A stretch of 9,629 nucleotides of DNA from Actinomycetota bacterium (GCA_009726075.1 WLND01000030.1:1-9629); one strand, 5' to 3'; positions 1 through 6,329 are shown, counted from the first letter of the stretch. Numbers and translations: made by a program. Notes: generated from the sequence alone by a model not told the origin.

Positions 1-966
1 GCGACCACGGTCGTGGCCACTGGCGACTCGATCACCCTGGTCGGTGGGGGCGACGCCACGCTGGCGCGCACCAAGCGCAAGGGCGTCGAGGCGGCCACGC
101 TTGCCGACCTTGCCGACCAGGTGTCCAAGCAGGTGGTGGGCACTCCTGTGCGGCTCGCCTACGACGATTCGCTGTTCTCCGGGCCCGAGCTGGGCCCGGG
201 TTGGCCGGCGTCGTTCCCGGCAGCAGGCGTCGTTGCCCCCGTCACGGCGCTCATGGTCGATCAGGGCCGGGTGCGTCCAAATGCGCTGTCACGCGTCGCC
301 AACCCCGCCAGGCAGGCCGCGCAGGTGTTCGCCGGGCTGCTGGACAAGCGTGGCGTGACTGTCACCTCGGTACGCAAAGGCAAGGCGCCGAAGGACGCGA
401 CGGAGATCGGTCGAGTCGAGTCCGCGACCATCGGCGACCTCGTCGAGCGGCTCCTCACCGACTCCGAGAACGACCTTGGCGAGGCCCTCGGACACCTCGT
501 CGGCGGCAAGGTCTCCGGCAAGGCGACGTTCGCCACCGGGGCGGCCGGCGTCGAGAAAACGGCGGCCGAACTTGGGCTCGTGACCAAGGGGCTGTCGATT
601 GTCGACGGAAGCGGGCTCTCCGGACGAGACAGGGTGCCGGCGCTGACCCTCGTCGGAGTACTCGATCACGTCTCCAGGCAGACTGAGCCGGCCCTTTGGC
701 CGATCGGCCCGGGGCTGCCGGTCTCGGGTTTCACCGGCACTCTTGCTGACCGTTATGGCAAGGGCCTGAGTGCCTCGGCCGCAGGATATGTCCGGGCGAA
801 GACCGGCACGCTGAGCGGCGTGGTGGCTCTTGCCGGTACCGTCAAAGACGTGGATGGTCGCGTCCTTGTCTTCGCCGTCATGGCAAATAATGTTCGTTCG
901 CTGGACGGTGCGCGACTGGCCGTCGATGAATTCGCGTCTCGACTATCGAAATGTGGGTGCTCCTGA
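1..966 (+). CDS. dacB: D-alanyl-D-alanine carboxypeptidase/endopeptidase, class C PBP (PBP4 family), 5'-truncated by window edge
   Basis: The frame is open from base 1, so this is the C-terminal 321 residues; the GTG at 13 is internal, not a start. The enzyme trims the terminal D-Ala of peptidoglycan stem peptides outside the membrane. Two of the three penicillin-binding motifs are visible: SxN as SEN (window residues 155-157) and KTG (267-269). They lie 112 residues apart, the same spacing as Ser298 and Lys410 in the Actinomadura R39 DD-peptidase. The SxxK nucleophile motif and the signal peptide must lie upstream. Other family landmarks are the segment DSLFSGPELGPGW, the stretch GLSIVDGSGLSG before the last domain, and a Cys-Gly-Cys ending that I recall as common in actinobacterial homologues. 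The stop codon overlaps the next gene's ATG, which suggests translational coupling. The family call is secure; the missing N-terminus cannot be judged. Confidence 0.93.
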   Translation, partial: ATTVVATGDSITLVGGGDATLARTKRKGVEAATLADLADQVSKQVVGTPVRLAYDDSLFSGPELGPGWPASFPAAGVVAPVTALMVDQGRVRPNALSRVANPARQAAQVFAGLLDKRGVTVTSVRKGKAPKDATEIGRVESATIGDLVERLLTDSENDLGEALGHLVGGKVSGKATFATGAAGVEKTAAELGLVTKGLSIVDGSGLSGRDRVPALTLVGVLDHVSRQTEPALWPIGPGLPVSGFTGTLADRYGKGLSASAAGYVRAKTGTLSGVVALAGTVKDVDGRVLVFAVMANNVRSLDGARLAVDEFASRLSKCGCS

Positions 967-2009
967 TGTCTGAAACCGCCGTGCCGGTCCTGCTGCCGGT
1001 CAACCAGTTCGACCACTTCTACCGGGGCGGCGACCGCATCGGAAAGCTTCGCCGGGGCCCGGGGGGTCCGCAGCGGCCGGAGGAGTGGATCGGTTCGACC
1101 ACTGCGCGATTCGGTCAGGCACCCCAGGGTTTCAGCACGCTGCCCGATGGGCGCCTGCTTGTCGCGGCGATCGACGACGACCCCGTGGCGTGGCTCGGCG
1201 AGGCCCATGTCGCGCGCTACGGCTCGAGCACCGAGGTGCTCGTCAAGCTCCTCGACCTCGATCAGCGGCTCCCGGTTCACCTCCATCCCAATCGATCGTT
1301 CGCCAAGACCCACCTCGGGCTCGCCCACGGCAAGACCGAGGCGTGGTACGTCCTCGAGGCCCCCGAGGGCGCAGAGGTCGGGGTCGGGTTCAAGGACACG
1401 ATGACGCTGCAGCAGGTCGACGATTGGGTGCGCGACCGCGACAGCGCGGCACTGCTCAGCGCCCTGCGCACCCGCGTCGTGCGCCCGGGTGACGCCATGC
1501 TCGTGCCCGCCGGGCTCCCGCACACCGTGCAGGAGGGCGTCTTCGTCCTCGAGCTTCAGGAGCCCACCGACCTGTCGATCCTGCTCGAGTGGCAGGACTT
1601 CGCCGTCGACGGCGCGAAGGACGGCCACCTCGACCTCGGATTTGAGACCGCTCTGCAGGCCGTCGATCTCGCAGGCGTCTCCGACTCCGACCTTGATCGA
1701 CTCGTGGTCACCCACGACCGCATCAGTGCGGCGGGGCTGGCGTCCGTGATGCCGGCCCAGGCCGACCCCTACTTCCGCGCCCACCGCCTCGACTCATCGG
1801 CCGGTCCGGTCGGCGTCGACGCGGGGTTTGCCATCGTCCTCGTCCTCGGGGGAAGCGGCGTCATCCACTCCGATGCGGCCTCGTTCGAGGTGGCGCGCGG
1901 CGATGTTGCCCTGATCCCCTTTGCAGCGGGCGACTGGCGCCTGGACGGCGAGGCGACCGCTGTTGCCTGCCGCCCGCCGGCGCCTGACGCACCGATGGAC
2001 GCCCGCTGA
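966..2009 (+). CDS. manA: Type I mannose-6-phosphate isomerase-like protein (cupin metalloenzyme)
   Basis: This is a 347-residue cupin-fold sugar-phosphate isomerase, expected to interconvert mannose 6-phosphate and fructose 6-phosphate in the cytoplasm using Zn2+. The family metal-site landmarks appear in order: HLHP (105-108), GKTEAW (122-127, with Glu125) and PAGLPH (181-186, with His186). A WIGST segment (41-45) lies near the N-terminus and a second cupin-like half fills residues 280-335. In well-studied family members the first ligand is Gln in a QxHP motif; here it is His105. The length is between the short Bacillus type (about 315) and the long type (about 390-400). I chose ATG 966, which overlaps the dacB TGA as TGATG; an in-frame ATG at 951 lies inside dacB and adds only WVLL. 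No Shine-Dalgarno is obvious, so coupling to dacB is likely. The true substrate could be another ketose or aldose phosphate. The gene is not part of the M. tuberculosis version of this cluster. Confidence 0.8.
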   Translation: MSETAVPVLLPVNQFDHFYRGGDRIGKLRRGPGGPQRPEEWIGSTTARFGQAPQGFSTLPDGRLLVAAIDDDPVAWLGEAHVARYGSSTEVLVKLLDLDQRLPVHLHPNRSFAKTHLGLAHGKTEAWYVLEAPEGAEVGVGFKDTMTLQQVDDWVRDRDSAALLSALRTRVVRPGDAMLVPAGLPHTVQEGVFVLELQEPTDLSILLEWQDFAVDGAKDGHLDLGFETALQAVDLAGVSDSDLDRLVVTHDRISAAGLASVMPAQADPYFRAHRLDSSAGPVGVDAGFAIVLVLGGSGVIHSDAASFEVARGDVALIPFAAGDWRLDGEATAVACRPPAPDAPMDAR

Positions 2010-2013
2010 CCCG

Positions 2014-3072
2014 ATGAGCGACTCGATCGACTGGAACCTGGCCGTCGCGACCGCGAGCAGACTCGCGCCGCGCGGCCCAGAGCTGCCCCGGGCCCAGGCC
2101 CGCGATGCCGTCCTGATGCTGCGTGATCTCGCTGCAGAGGCGGTCGAGCCCGTCCGGCGGGTCACCGGGCTCGAGGTCGCGGGCGATGGCGGCGCCATGG
2201 TCGTCGATCGTCCGGCCTGGATTGCCTCGAATGTCGCGGGCATGCGCATTGCCATGACCCCGCTGCTCGAGCGCCTCGACGAGACCGAGCCACCAGCGCT
2301 CATCCGCGACCTCGGTTCGCGAGGCACGGCCCTGCAGGTCGGTGCGGTCCTCGCGTGGCTTTCGGGCAAGGTGCTCGGGCAGTACGAGGTGTTCACCCCG
2401 CCGGGCGAGCGCGGGCGGCTTCTGCTCGTCGCGCCGACCATCGTCAACGTCGAGCGCCAGCTGCAGGTTCCGTCCCGCGACTTCAGGCTCTGGGTCTGCC
2501 TGCACGAGGAGACCCATCGCGTGCAGTTCGGGGCCGTGCCGTGGCTCGCCGACTATCTCGCCTCGCTTGTCGCGGAGTTCCTGGAGGTGTCCGAGGTTGG
2601 CATCGGGCAGGTGGTCAAGGCCGTGGCTCAGGCGGTCCGGTCCGTCGTGCCCTCGTCCTCGTCCTCGTCTTCGTCCTCGACGGGACCTCGGGAGTCGATC
2701 ATCGAGGCCATCCAAAGCCCGGAGCAGCGTGCCGTCTTCGACCGGATCACCGGCCTCATGTCGCTCCTCGAGGGCCATGCCGATGTCGTGATGGACGATG
2801 TCGGCCCGCAGATCATCCCGAGCGTCGAGCTCATCCGCACTCGATTCACCGAGCGCCGCCAGAGCCCGTCGGCTATCGACGGCCTGGCCCGCAAGGTCCT
2901 GGGCATGGACGCGAAGTTGCGCCAGTACACCGAGGGAGCGGCATTCGTCCGCCATGTCACCGGCGAGATCGGCATGGCCGGGTTCAACGGAGTCTGGGCC
3001 TCGCCCAGCACCCTGCCCACGCGTGCCGAGATCAGGGATCCGCAGCTGTGGCTGAGCCGGATGGCCGGCTGA
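2014..3072 (+). CDS. Zincin_2/DUF2342 family putative zinc metalloprotease
   Basis: This 352-residue protein belongs to the actinobacterial DUF2342 (zincin_2) family, some members of which are labelled 'coenzyme F420 biosynthesis-associated' or 'putative hydrolase'. The substrate is unknown. The zinc-binding motif is HEETH (164-168), with Glu165 as the expected general base, followed by VPWLADYL (175-182). A second conserved block, EGHADVVMD (253-261), may carry a further ligand; I infer this and cannot confirm it. The C-terminal block GFNGVW...LPTRAEI (323-340) is also as I recall it for the family. I see no signal peptide or membrane segment, so the protein is probably cytoplasmic. The frame stays open upstream of 2014, but ATG 2014 begins four bases after the manA stop and gives the expected N-terminus (SDSIDWNLA). 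A run of nine serines (214-222) is unusual. Its position next to tilS matches M. tuberculosis Rv3626c, although there it directly follows dacB. Confidence 0.88.
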   Translation: MSDSIDWNLAVATASRLAPRGPELPRAQARDAVLMLRDLAAEAVEPVRRVTGLEVAGDGGAMVVDRPAWIASNVAGMRIAMTPLLERLDETEPPALIRDLGSRGTALQVGAVLAWLSGKVLGQYEVFTPPGERGRLLLVAPTIVNVERQLQVPSRDFRLWVCLHEETHRVQFGAVPWLADYLASLVAEFLEVSEVGIGQVVKAVAQAVRSVVPSSSSSSSSSTGPRESIIEAIQSPEQRAVFDRITGLMSLLEGHADVVMDDVGPQIIPSVELIRTRFTERRQSPSAIDGLARKVLGMDAKLRQYTEGAAFVRHVTGEIGMAGFNGVWASPSTLPTRAEIRDPQLWLSRMAG

Positions 3073-3078
3073 CCCGCC

Positions 3079-4128
3079 GTGGCTGAGCGCGCGACCCTGT
3101 CGGTGCGCGAGGCCGTCGGCAGGGCGCTTGACGATGTCGAAGCGGGGCGGTTGGTGCTCGTTGCCTGCTCAGGCGGCCCCGATTCGCTGGCCCTCGCGGC
3201 AGCGGCGTCGTTCGTGGGGCAGCGCAGGGGGTGGCGCGCGGGCGCCGTGATCGTGGACCACCAACTGCAGGCGGCTTCGGCTGGCGTTGCCGCCCACGCT
3301 GCGTCGGTGTGCGCCAGGCTCGGGCTCGACCCGGTGACCATTCGGGCCGTAGACGTGGGCACGGCGGGCGGGCCCGAAGCCGCTGCTCGCGAGGCGAGGT
3401 ACGCCGCGCTGCTCGAGGCCTGCTCGGCCGCGGGTGCTGTTGCGTGCCTGCTCGGTCATACGCGCGAGGACCAGGCCGAGACGGTGCTGCTGCGCCTCGC
3501 CCGTGGCTCAGGGGCCAGGTCGCTGTCGGCGATGTCGGCTCGCACAGGCCTGTGGCGCAGGCCCCTGCTCGCCGTGCCGCGAGCGGTCGTCCATGCCTCG
3601 GCTCGCGACGTCCTGACACCCCTGGGCGAGGATCCGTGGACCGATCCCCACAATCTCGAGCCTCGGTTCGCCCGGGTACGGGTGCGTGCCGCGATGGACG
3701 AACTGCAGCAGGCCCTGGGGCCGGGGGTGGTCGCTGGTCTGGCCCGGTCGGCGACGCTCCTCAAGGACGACGCCGACGCGCTCGACGCCATGGCCGACGT
3801 CGAGTTCGCGCGCCACGTGCGCGACGGGGCGATCGAGGCGGGCGTCCTGGCCGAACTGCCGCGGGCGGTTCGCACCCGGGTGCTGCGCCGGATGTGCGTG
3901 GATGCGGGATCGCCGCCCGGGGCCCTGACCATGGAGCACGTCGCCACCGTCGATCACCTCGTGACGCAGTGGCATGGGCAGGGCCGGACAAGCCTGCCGG
4001 GAGGCGTCACGGTCGGCCGAATTCGGGGATGGGTTACGGTCGTTCCGCAGCACGTTCTCTCCACGTCCCTGGCCATCCCCCCGGACCAGGGCGTCCCCCC
4101 AGACCCAGGAGTAGGCCTTGCGCCCTGA
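3079..4128 (+). CDS. tilS: tRNA(Ile)-lysidine synthetase TilS
   Basis: TilS uses ATP to join lysine to C34 of the CAU-anticodon isoleucine tRNA, so that it is charged with Ile and reads AUA. The 349-residue protein opens with the N-type ATP pyrophosphatase P-loop SGGPDS (31-36). It also has VDHQLQ (59-64), where VDHGL is usual, and HTREDQAET (127-135), the TilS signature with E in place of the more common D. EDPWTDPHN (184-192) and an RVRAAM stretch (201-206) follow, then helical and C-terminal regions. The length suits the shorter actinobacterial form. GTG 3079 begins six bases after the zincin stop and no clear Shine-Dalgarno precedes it, so coupling is likely. The 3' end overlaps hpt by 11 bases. 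The last residues form a proline-rich tail with a duplicated hexapeptide, PPDQGV then PPDPGV (334-345). The function is secure. Confidence 0.95.
   Translation: MAERATLSVREAVGRALDDVEAGRLVLVACSGGPDSLALAAAASFVGQRRGWRAGAVIVDHQLQAASAGVAAHAASVCARLGLDPVTIRAVDVGTAGGPEAAAREARYAALLEACSAAGAVACLLGHTREDQAETVLLRLARGSGARSLSAMSARTGLWRRPLLAVPRAVVHASARDVLTPLGEDPWTDPHNLEPRFARVRVRAAMDELQQALGPGVVAGLARSATLLKDDADALDAMADVEFARHVRDGAIEAGVLAELPRAVRTRVLRRMCVDAGSPPGALTMEHVATVDHLVTQWHGQGRTSLPGGVTVGRIRGWVTVVPQHVLSTSLAIPPDQGVPPDPGVGLAP
4077..4112 (+). repeat. Imperfect 18-bp tandem duplication at the 3' end of tilS
   Basis: Two adjacent 18-base units, 4077-4094 and 4095-4112, match at 14 of 18 positions. Both start with six C's followed by a GACC-containing stretch. 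Being a multiple of three, the duplication keeps the tilS frame and encodes PPDQGV-PPDPGV. The right-hand unit carries the AGGAG that serves as ribosome binding site for hpt; the left-hand unit has AGGGC at the corresponding place. Confidence 0.7.
4107..4111 (+). promoter_or_regulatory. Shine-Dalgarno AGGAG for hpt
   Basis: AGGAG lies six bases upstream of TTG 4118 and inside the tilS reading frame. It is the strongest Shine-Dalgarno in the first half of the window and decides the TTG as the hpt start. The resulting protein begins RPEDIADDLQ, which suits the family. Confidence 0.75.
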
Positions 4129-4672
4129 AGACATCGCCGACGACCTTCAGCATGTGCTGTTGACCGAGGACCAGATCATCGAACGTATCCGCGAACTGGC
4201 CGAGCGCATTGAGGAGGACTACGCGGGCAAGGATCTGCTGCTCGTCGGGGTGCTCAAGGGGGCGATCATGATCATGGCCGATCTGGCGAGGGCGCTTCGC
4301 CGCAGCACCGACATGGACTGGATGGCCGTTTCGTCGTACGGATCCGGCACGAAGTCCAGCGGCGTCGTCCGGATTCTCAAGGATCTCGACTGCGATATCG
4401 CCGGTCGCAACGTCCTCCTCGTCGAGGACATCCTCGACTCCGGACTCACCCTCTCGTGGCTGATGACCAATCTCTCGTCGCGCGGGCCGGCGTCGGTCGA
4501 GGTCTTCACGCTGCTGCGAAAGCCGGAGGCGATGAAGGTGCAGGTCACCCCGAAGTACGTCGGTTTCGACATCCCGAACGAGTTCGTCGTGGGCTATGGG
4601 CTCGACTACGCGCAGCAGTACCGAAACCTGCGCTGCGTCGGAACCCTCGCCAAGCACGTCTACGGCGGCTAA
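4118..4672 (+). CDS. hpt: Hypoxanthine (guanine) phosphoribosyltransferase
   Basis: Purine salvage enzyme that transfers phosphoribose from PRPP to hypoxanthine or guanine, giving IMP or GMP in the cytoplasm. It is 184 residues long, the normal size. The PRPP-binding signature is VLLVEDILDSGLTLSW (99-114), with the Glu-Asp pair at 103-104. The LKG loop (46-48) binds pyrophosphate. SSYGSGTKSSG (72-82) is the flexible catalytic loop, and VGYGLDYAQQYRNL (158-171) is the purine-site end typical of the family. It starts with TTG inside tilS (11-base overlap) behind a good Shine-Dalgarno. tilS-hpt-ftsH adjacency is conserved across Firmicutes and Actinobacteria. In Bacillus subtilis a TilS-HprT complex has been reported to activate ftsH transcription (from memory). 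In this window ftsH is separated from hpt by a propeller gene. Confidence 0.96.
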   Translation: MRPEDIADDLQHVLLTEDQIIERIRELAERIEEDYAGKDLLLVGVLKGAIMIMADLARALRRSTDMDWMAVSSYGSGTKSSGVVRILKDLDCDIAGRNVLLVEDILDSGLTLSWLMTNLSSRGPASVEVFTLLRKPEAMKVQVTPKYVGFDIPNEFVVGYGLDYAQQYRNLRCVGTLAKHVYGG

Positions 4673-4840
4673 CACCGTCGTTTCGCCCCTCATCGGTAGG
4701 GCTTGACTTCTCAAACGCGTTGGTGGTTTGCTGCGACTTCGATCAACCACATGAACTGTGGAACCTCACTCGAGTCGGGATCCGTGACACGCACGACGAC
4801 TTCGGCCGCTCCACGTCTAACCTCGGAATTTGGAGCGGAA
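4673..4840. other. Intergenic gap hpt to propeller gene, low GC for the window
   Basis: This 168-base gap contains no gene I can support. Bases 4701-4760 contain 30 G/C of 60, clearly below the neighbouring genes. A TTGACT (4703-4708) resembles a -35 box, but no TANNNT sits 16-18 bases downstream; the nearest hexamer is TTTGCT at 4727-4732. A four-base-pair hairpin, CCCT (4687-4690) with AGGG (4698-4701), is too weak and lacks a T run, so it is not called a terminator. The propeller frame stays open upstream to about 4703, but that stretch does not read like a protein start. Confidence 0.5.
4832..4835 (+). promoter_or_regulatory. Shine-Dalgarno GGAG for the propeller gene
   Basis: GGAG lies five bases before ATG 4841. 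It selects this ATG over the upstream in-frame TTG at 4703. Starting here puts a textbook signal peptide at the extreme N-terminus. Confidence 0.7.
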
Positions 4841-6118
4841 ATGAATCGTCCGGCTATCGCCCGTGTTCAACGTCGCGCGCTCGTGGTGGCGCTTGTGGGG
4901 GCGCTGGCCGCACTCGTTGCTCCCGCTGCCCACGCAGCTCCCGACAGGGCTGTTGGGTCGTTCGAGACCTACAAGCCGGCGCTGTTCGCCGGGTCGGCAC
5001 CGTGGGGGATTGCGGCGGGTCCTGATGGGGCGATGTGGATCACCGAGCTCCAGGGCAATGGCATCGGCCGGATTGCCATGGATGGCCGGGTCGCTCAGTT
5101 CGCGATTCCCACACCAGGTGCCAACCCCTTCGATATTGCGGCGGGTCCCGATGGGGCGATGTGGTTCACCGAGTGGGGTGGCGGCAACATCGGGCGGGTC
5201 ACCATGGCTGGCAAGGTCACCGAGTACCCGGTGCCGACTGCTGGGGCCGGTCCATGGGGGATTGCGCTGGGCCCGGACGGCGCGATGTGGTTCACCGAAT
5301 GGAACGGCAATGCGATCGGCCGGATCACCATGGATGGAACGGTCACCGAGTACCCGGTCTTGACGCCAAGTGCCATCCCGCATGACATCGCTACGGGTCC
5401 GGACGGCGCGATGTGGTTCACCGAATCCCAGGGCAACAAGATCGGTCGGATCACGATGGACGGCACGGTTACCGAGTTTGCGCTCCCGAAGCCTGGCAGC
5501 CAACCGGATGGCATCGCAGCAGGACCGGATGGTGCGATGTGGTTCACCGAGTGGAATGGCAACGCAGTCGCTCGGATCGATATGGACGGCACGATCACCG
5601 AGTATCGGGTTCCGACGGCCGAGGCCGGCCCGTACCTCATTGCGGCCGGACCTGATGGCGCGATGTGGTTCAGCGAGTTCCAAGGGGAGAAGATCGGCCG
5701 GATCACCATGAAGGGGGAGGTCACCGAGTACACCACTCCGAGCAACGCCGCCGTGCCCGCGGGGATCGCGGTGGGCACCGACGGGACGATGTGGTTCGCT
5801 GAGCAGGGCACGTCGTGGATCTCGAAGGTGGGAACTGGCAAGGGTCGGCTCGTGTCATCGTCGATCACCGGGAATTCCGCGGTCGGCTCAAGGTTGACGT
5901 GCGCCAGTGCGAACGCTTCCCCGTGGATCGTGGGCTCGACCGCTCGCGTGTGGCTTCGTAACGGCGTGCCGATCCCCGGTGCGACGAACCGGAGATACAC
6001 GTTGACGGTTGACGACTCCCGCTCGCTGATCACGTGTCAGTCCACGGTCACGTTCACGCCATCGTTCACGCAGCTCGGCGCAAAGGCCATGCCGATCAAA
6101 GTGGTCCGCGCTCGATAG
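4841..6118 (+). CDS. Secreted seven-bladed beta-propeller protein, Vgb (streptogramin lyase)-like, with C-terminal Ig-like domain
   Basis: This 425-residue exported protein has a role I cannot assign. Residues 1-32 form a Sec signal peptide: basic Arg-rich start, hydrophobic core (13-27) and AHA before a probable cleavage at 32/33. Seven 42-residue repeats follow (about 48-341), each with a GPDGAMWFTE-like core; the conserved Asp falls at 62, 104, 146, 188, 230, 272 and 314. This is the pattern of virginiamycin B lyase-like propellers. The N-terminal GSFETYKP stretch resembles the VTEYPVP outer strand, suggesting the usual ring closure between first and last blade. Residues 342-425 look like an Ig-like domain: Cys354 and Cys399 may pair, with WLRNG (371-375) and IPGAT (378-382). 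Characterised Vgb is an intracellular enzyme using two His and one Glu. The mature protein here has a single His (181), so lyase activity is doubtful. A binding or surface role is an inference. Codon use is less G/C-ending than in ftsH. Confidence 0.85.
   Translation: MNRPAIARVQRRALVVALVGALAALVAPAAHAAPDRAVGSFETYKPALFAGSAPWGIAAGPDGAMWITELQGNGIGRIAMDGRVAQFAIPTPGANPFDIAAGPDGAMWFTEWGGGNIGRVTMAGKVTEYPVPTAGAGPWGIALGPDGAMWFTEWNGNAIGRITMDGTVTEYPVLTPSAIPHDIATGPDGAMWFTESQGNKIGRITMDGTVTEFALPKPGSQPDGIAAGPDGAMWFTEWNGNAVARIDMDGTITEYRVPTAEAGPYLIAAGPDGAMWFSEFQGEKIGRITMKGEVTEYTTPSNAAVPAGIAVGTDGTMWFAEQGTSWISKVGTGKGRLVSSSITGNSAVGSRLTCASANASPWIVGSTARVWLRNGVPIPGATNRRYTLTVDDSRSLITCQSTVTFTPSFTQLGAKAMPIKVVRAR
4982..5863 (+). 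repeat. Seven in-frame 126-bp tandem repeats (propeller blades)
   Basis: The Asp codon of the blade core occurs at 5024, 5150, 5276, 5402, 5528, 5654 and 5780, exactly 126 bases apart with no indel. The units are most alike across the GPDGAMWFTE core and in the ITMDG-TVTEY stretch. Unit 7 is the most diverged (GTDGTMWFAE). Synonymous differences (GATGGGGCG, GACGGCGCG, GATGGTGCG) show that the copies are not all identical at DNA level. Unit boundaries are arbitrary to within a blade. Confidence 0.92.
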
Positions 6119-6323
6119 CAGACCGGAGGGCGAGCAGGGTCCAAGCCCCAGGTCCAGTGCGCTCTGTGCCATAGGTCGTTTGCGCGATGGGCAGGATCAA
6201 CGAATGGCGCCCGGCGCAGTGCGTGTTCGGTCAACCGGCCCCGAATCGGGTCCAGATGGCGATGCCAAGGTTCGCTGTGCGCGGACATGGCTTTGCGCGG
6301 CGGGTTGATTTGCGCACTCGTAC
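6119..6323. other. Intergenic gap propeller gene to ftsH
   Basis: I find no gene in this gap. It holds an imperfect hairpin at 6237-6253: seven-position stem, one mismatch, three-base loop AAT. The hairpin has no T run behind it, so a terminator role is uncertain. The heptamer TTTGCGC occurs at 6179-6185, 6292-6298 and 6309-6315; the last two copies lie close to the ftsH start. Confidence 0.5.
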
Positions 6324-6329
6324 TACCCT
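6324..6329 (+). promoter_or_regulatory. Candidate -10 box TACCCT for leaderless ftsH transcript
   Basis: TACCCT fits the actinobacterial TANNNT -10 form and ends six bases before GTG 6336, so transcription would start at or beside the start codon. No Shine-Dalgarno sits at a usable distance: the only purine run, AAGGGG, abuts the GTG. No good -35 is visible at 16-18 bases; TTGATT at 6305-6310 is too close. The call rests on position and on how common leaderless mRNAs are in Actinobacteria. Confidence 0.45.

Noticed and set aside
951..965. ATG 951 as the manA start
   Set aside because: It would overlap dacB by 16 bases and add five residues with no family support; ATG 966 in a TGATG overlap is the simpler choice.
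753..1784. 343-codon open frame on the - strand across the dacB end and manA
   Set aside because: It is antisense to two genes with clear motifs, its protein shows no recognisable family, and long antisense frames are expected at this GC content.
4685..4702. Hairpin after hpt as a rho-independent terminator
   Set aside because: The stem is only four clean base pairs and no T run follows.
4703..4732. TTGACT as -35 of a promoter for the propeller gene
   Set aside because: There is no TANNNT at 16-18 bases; the nearest candidate, TTTGCT, lacks the conserved A. It is kept only as a note in the gap entry.
4703..4840. N-terminal extension of the propeller protein from TTG 4703
   Set aside because: It would bury the signal peptide 46 residues inside the protein; GGAG before ATG 4841 supports the shorter form.
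4982..5863. Regular repeats considered as a CRISPR array or minisatellite
   Set aside because: The period is 126 bp, units are coding throughout with no repeat/spacer split, and the translation is a beta-propeller.
5095..6033. 312-codon open frame on the - strand with internal repeats
   Set aside because: Its repeats simply mirror the in-phase 126-bp blades of the propeller gene; the signal peptide, Shine-Dalgarno and family match all lie on the + strand.
6237..6253. Imperfect hairpin as the terminator of the propeller gene
   Set aside because: It has a mismatch in the stem and no T run behind it, and it lies about 120 bases past the stop; function cannot be supported.
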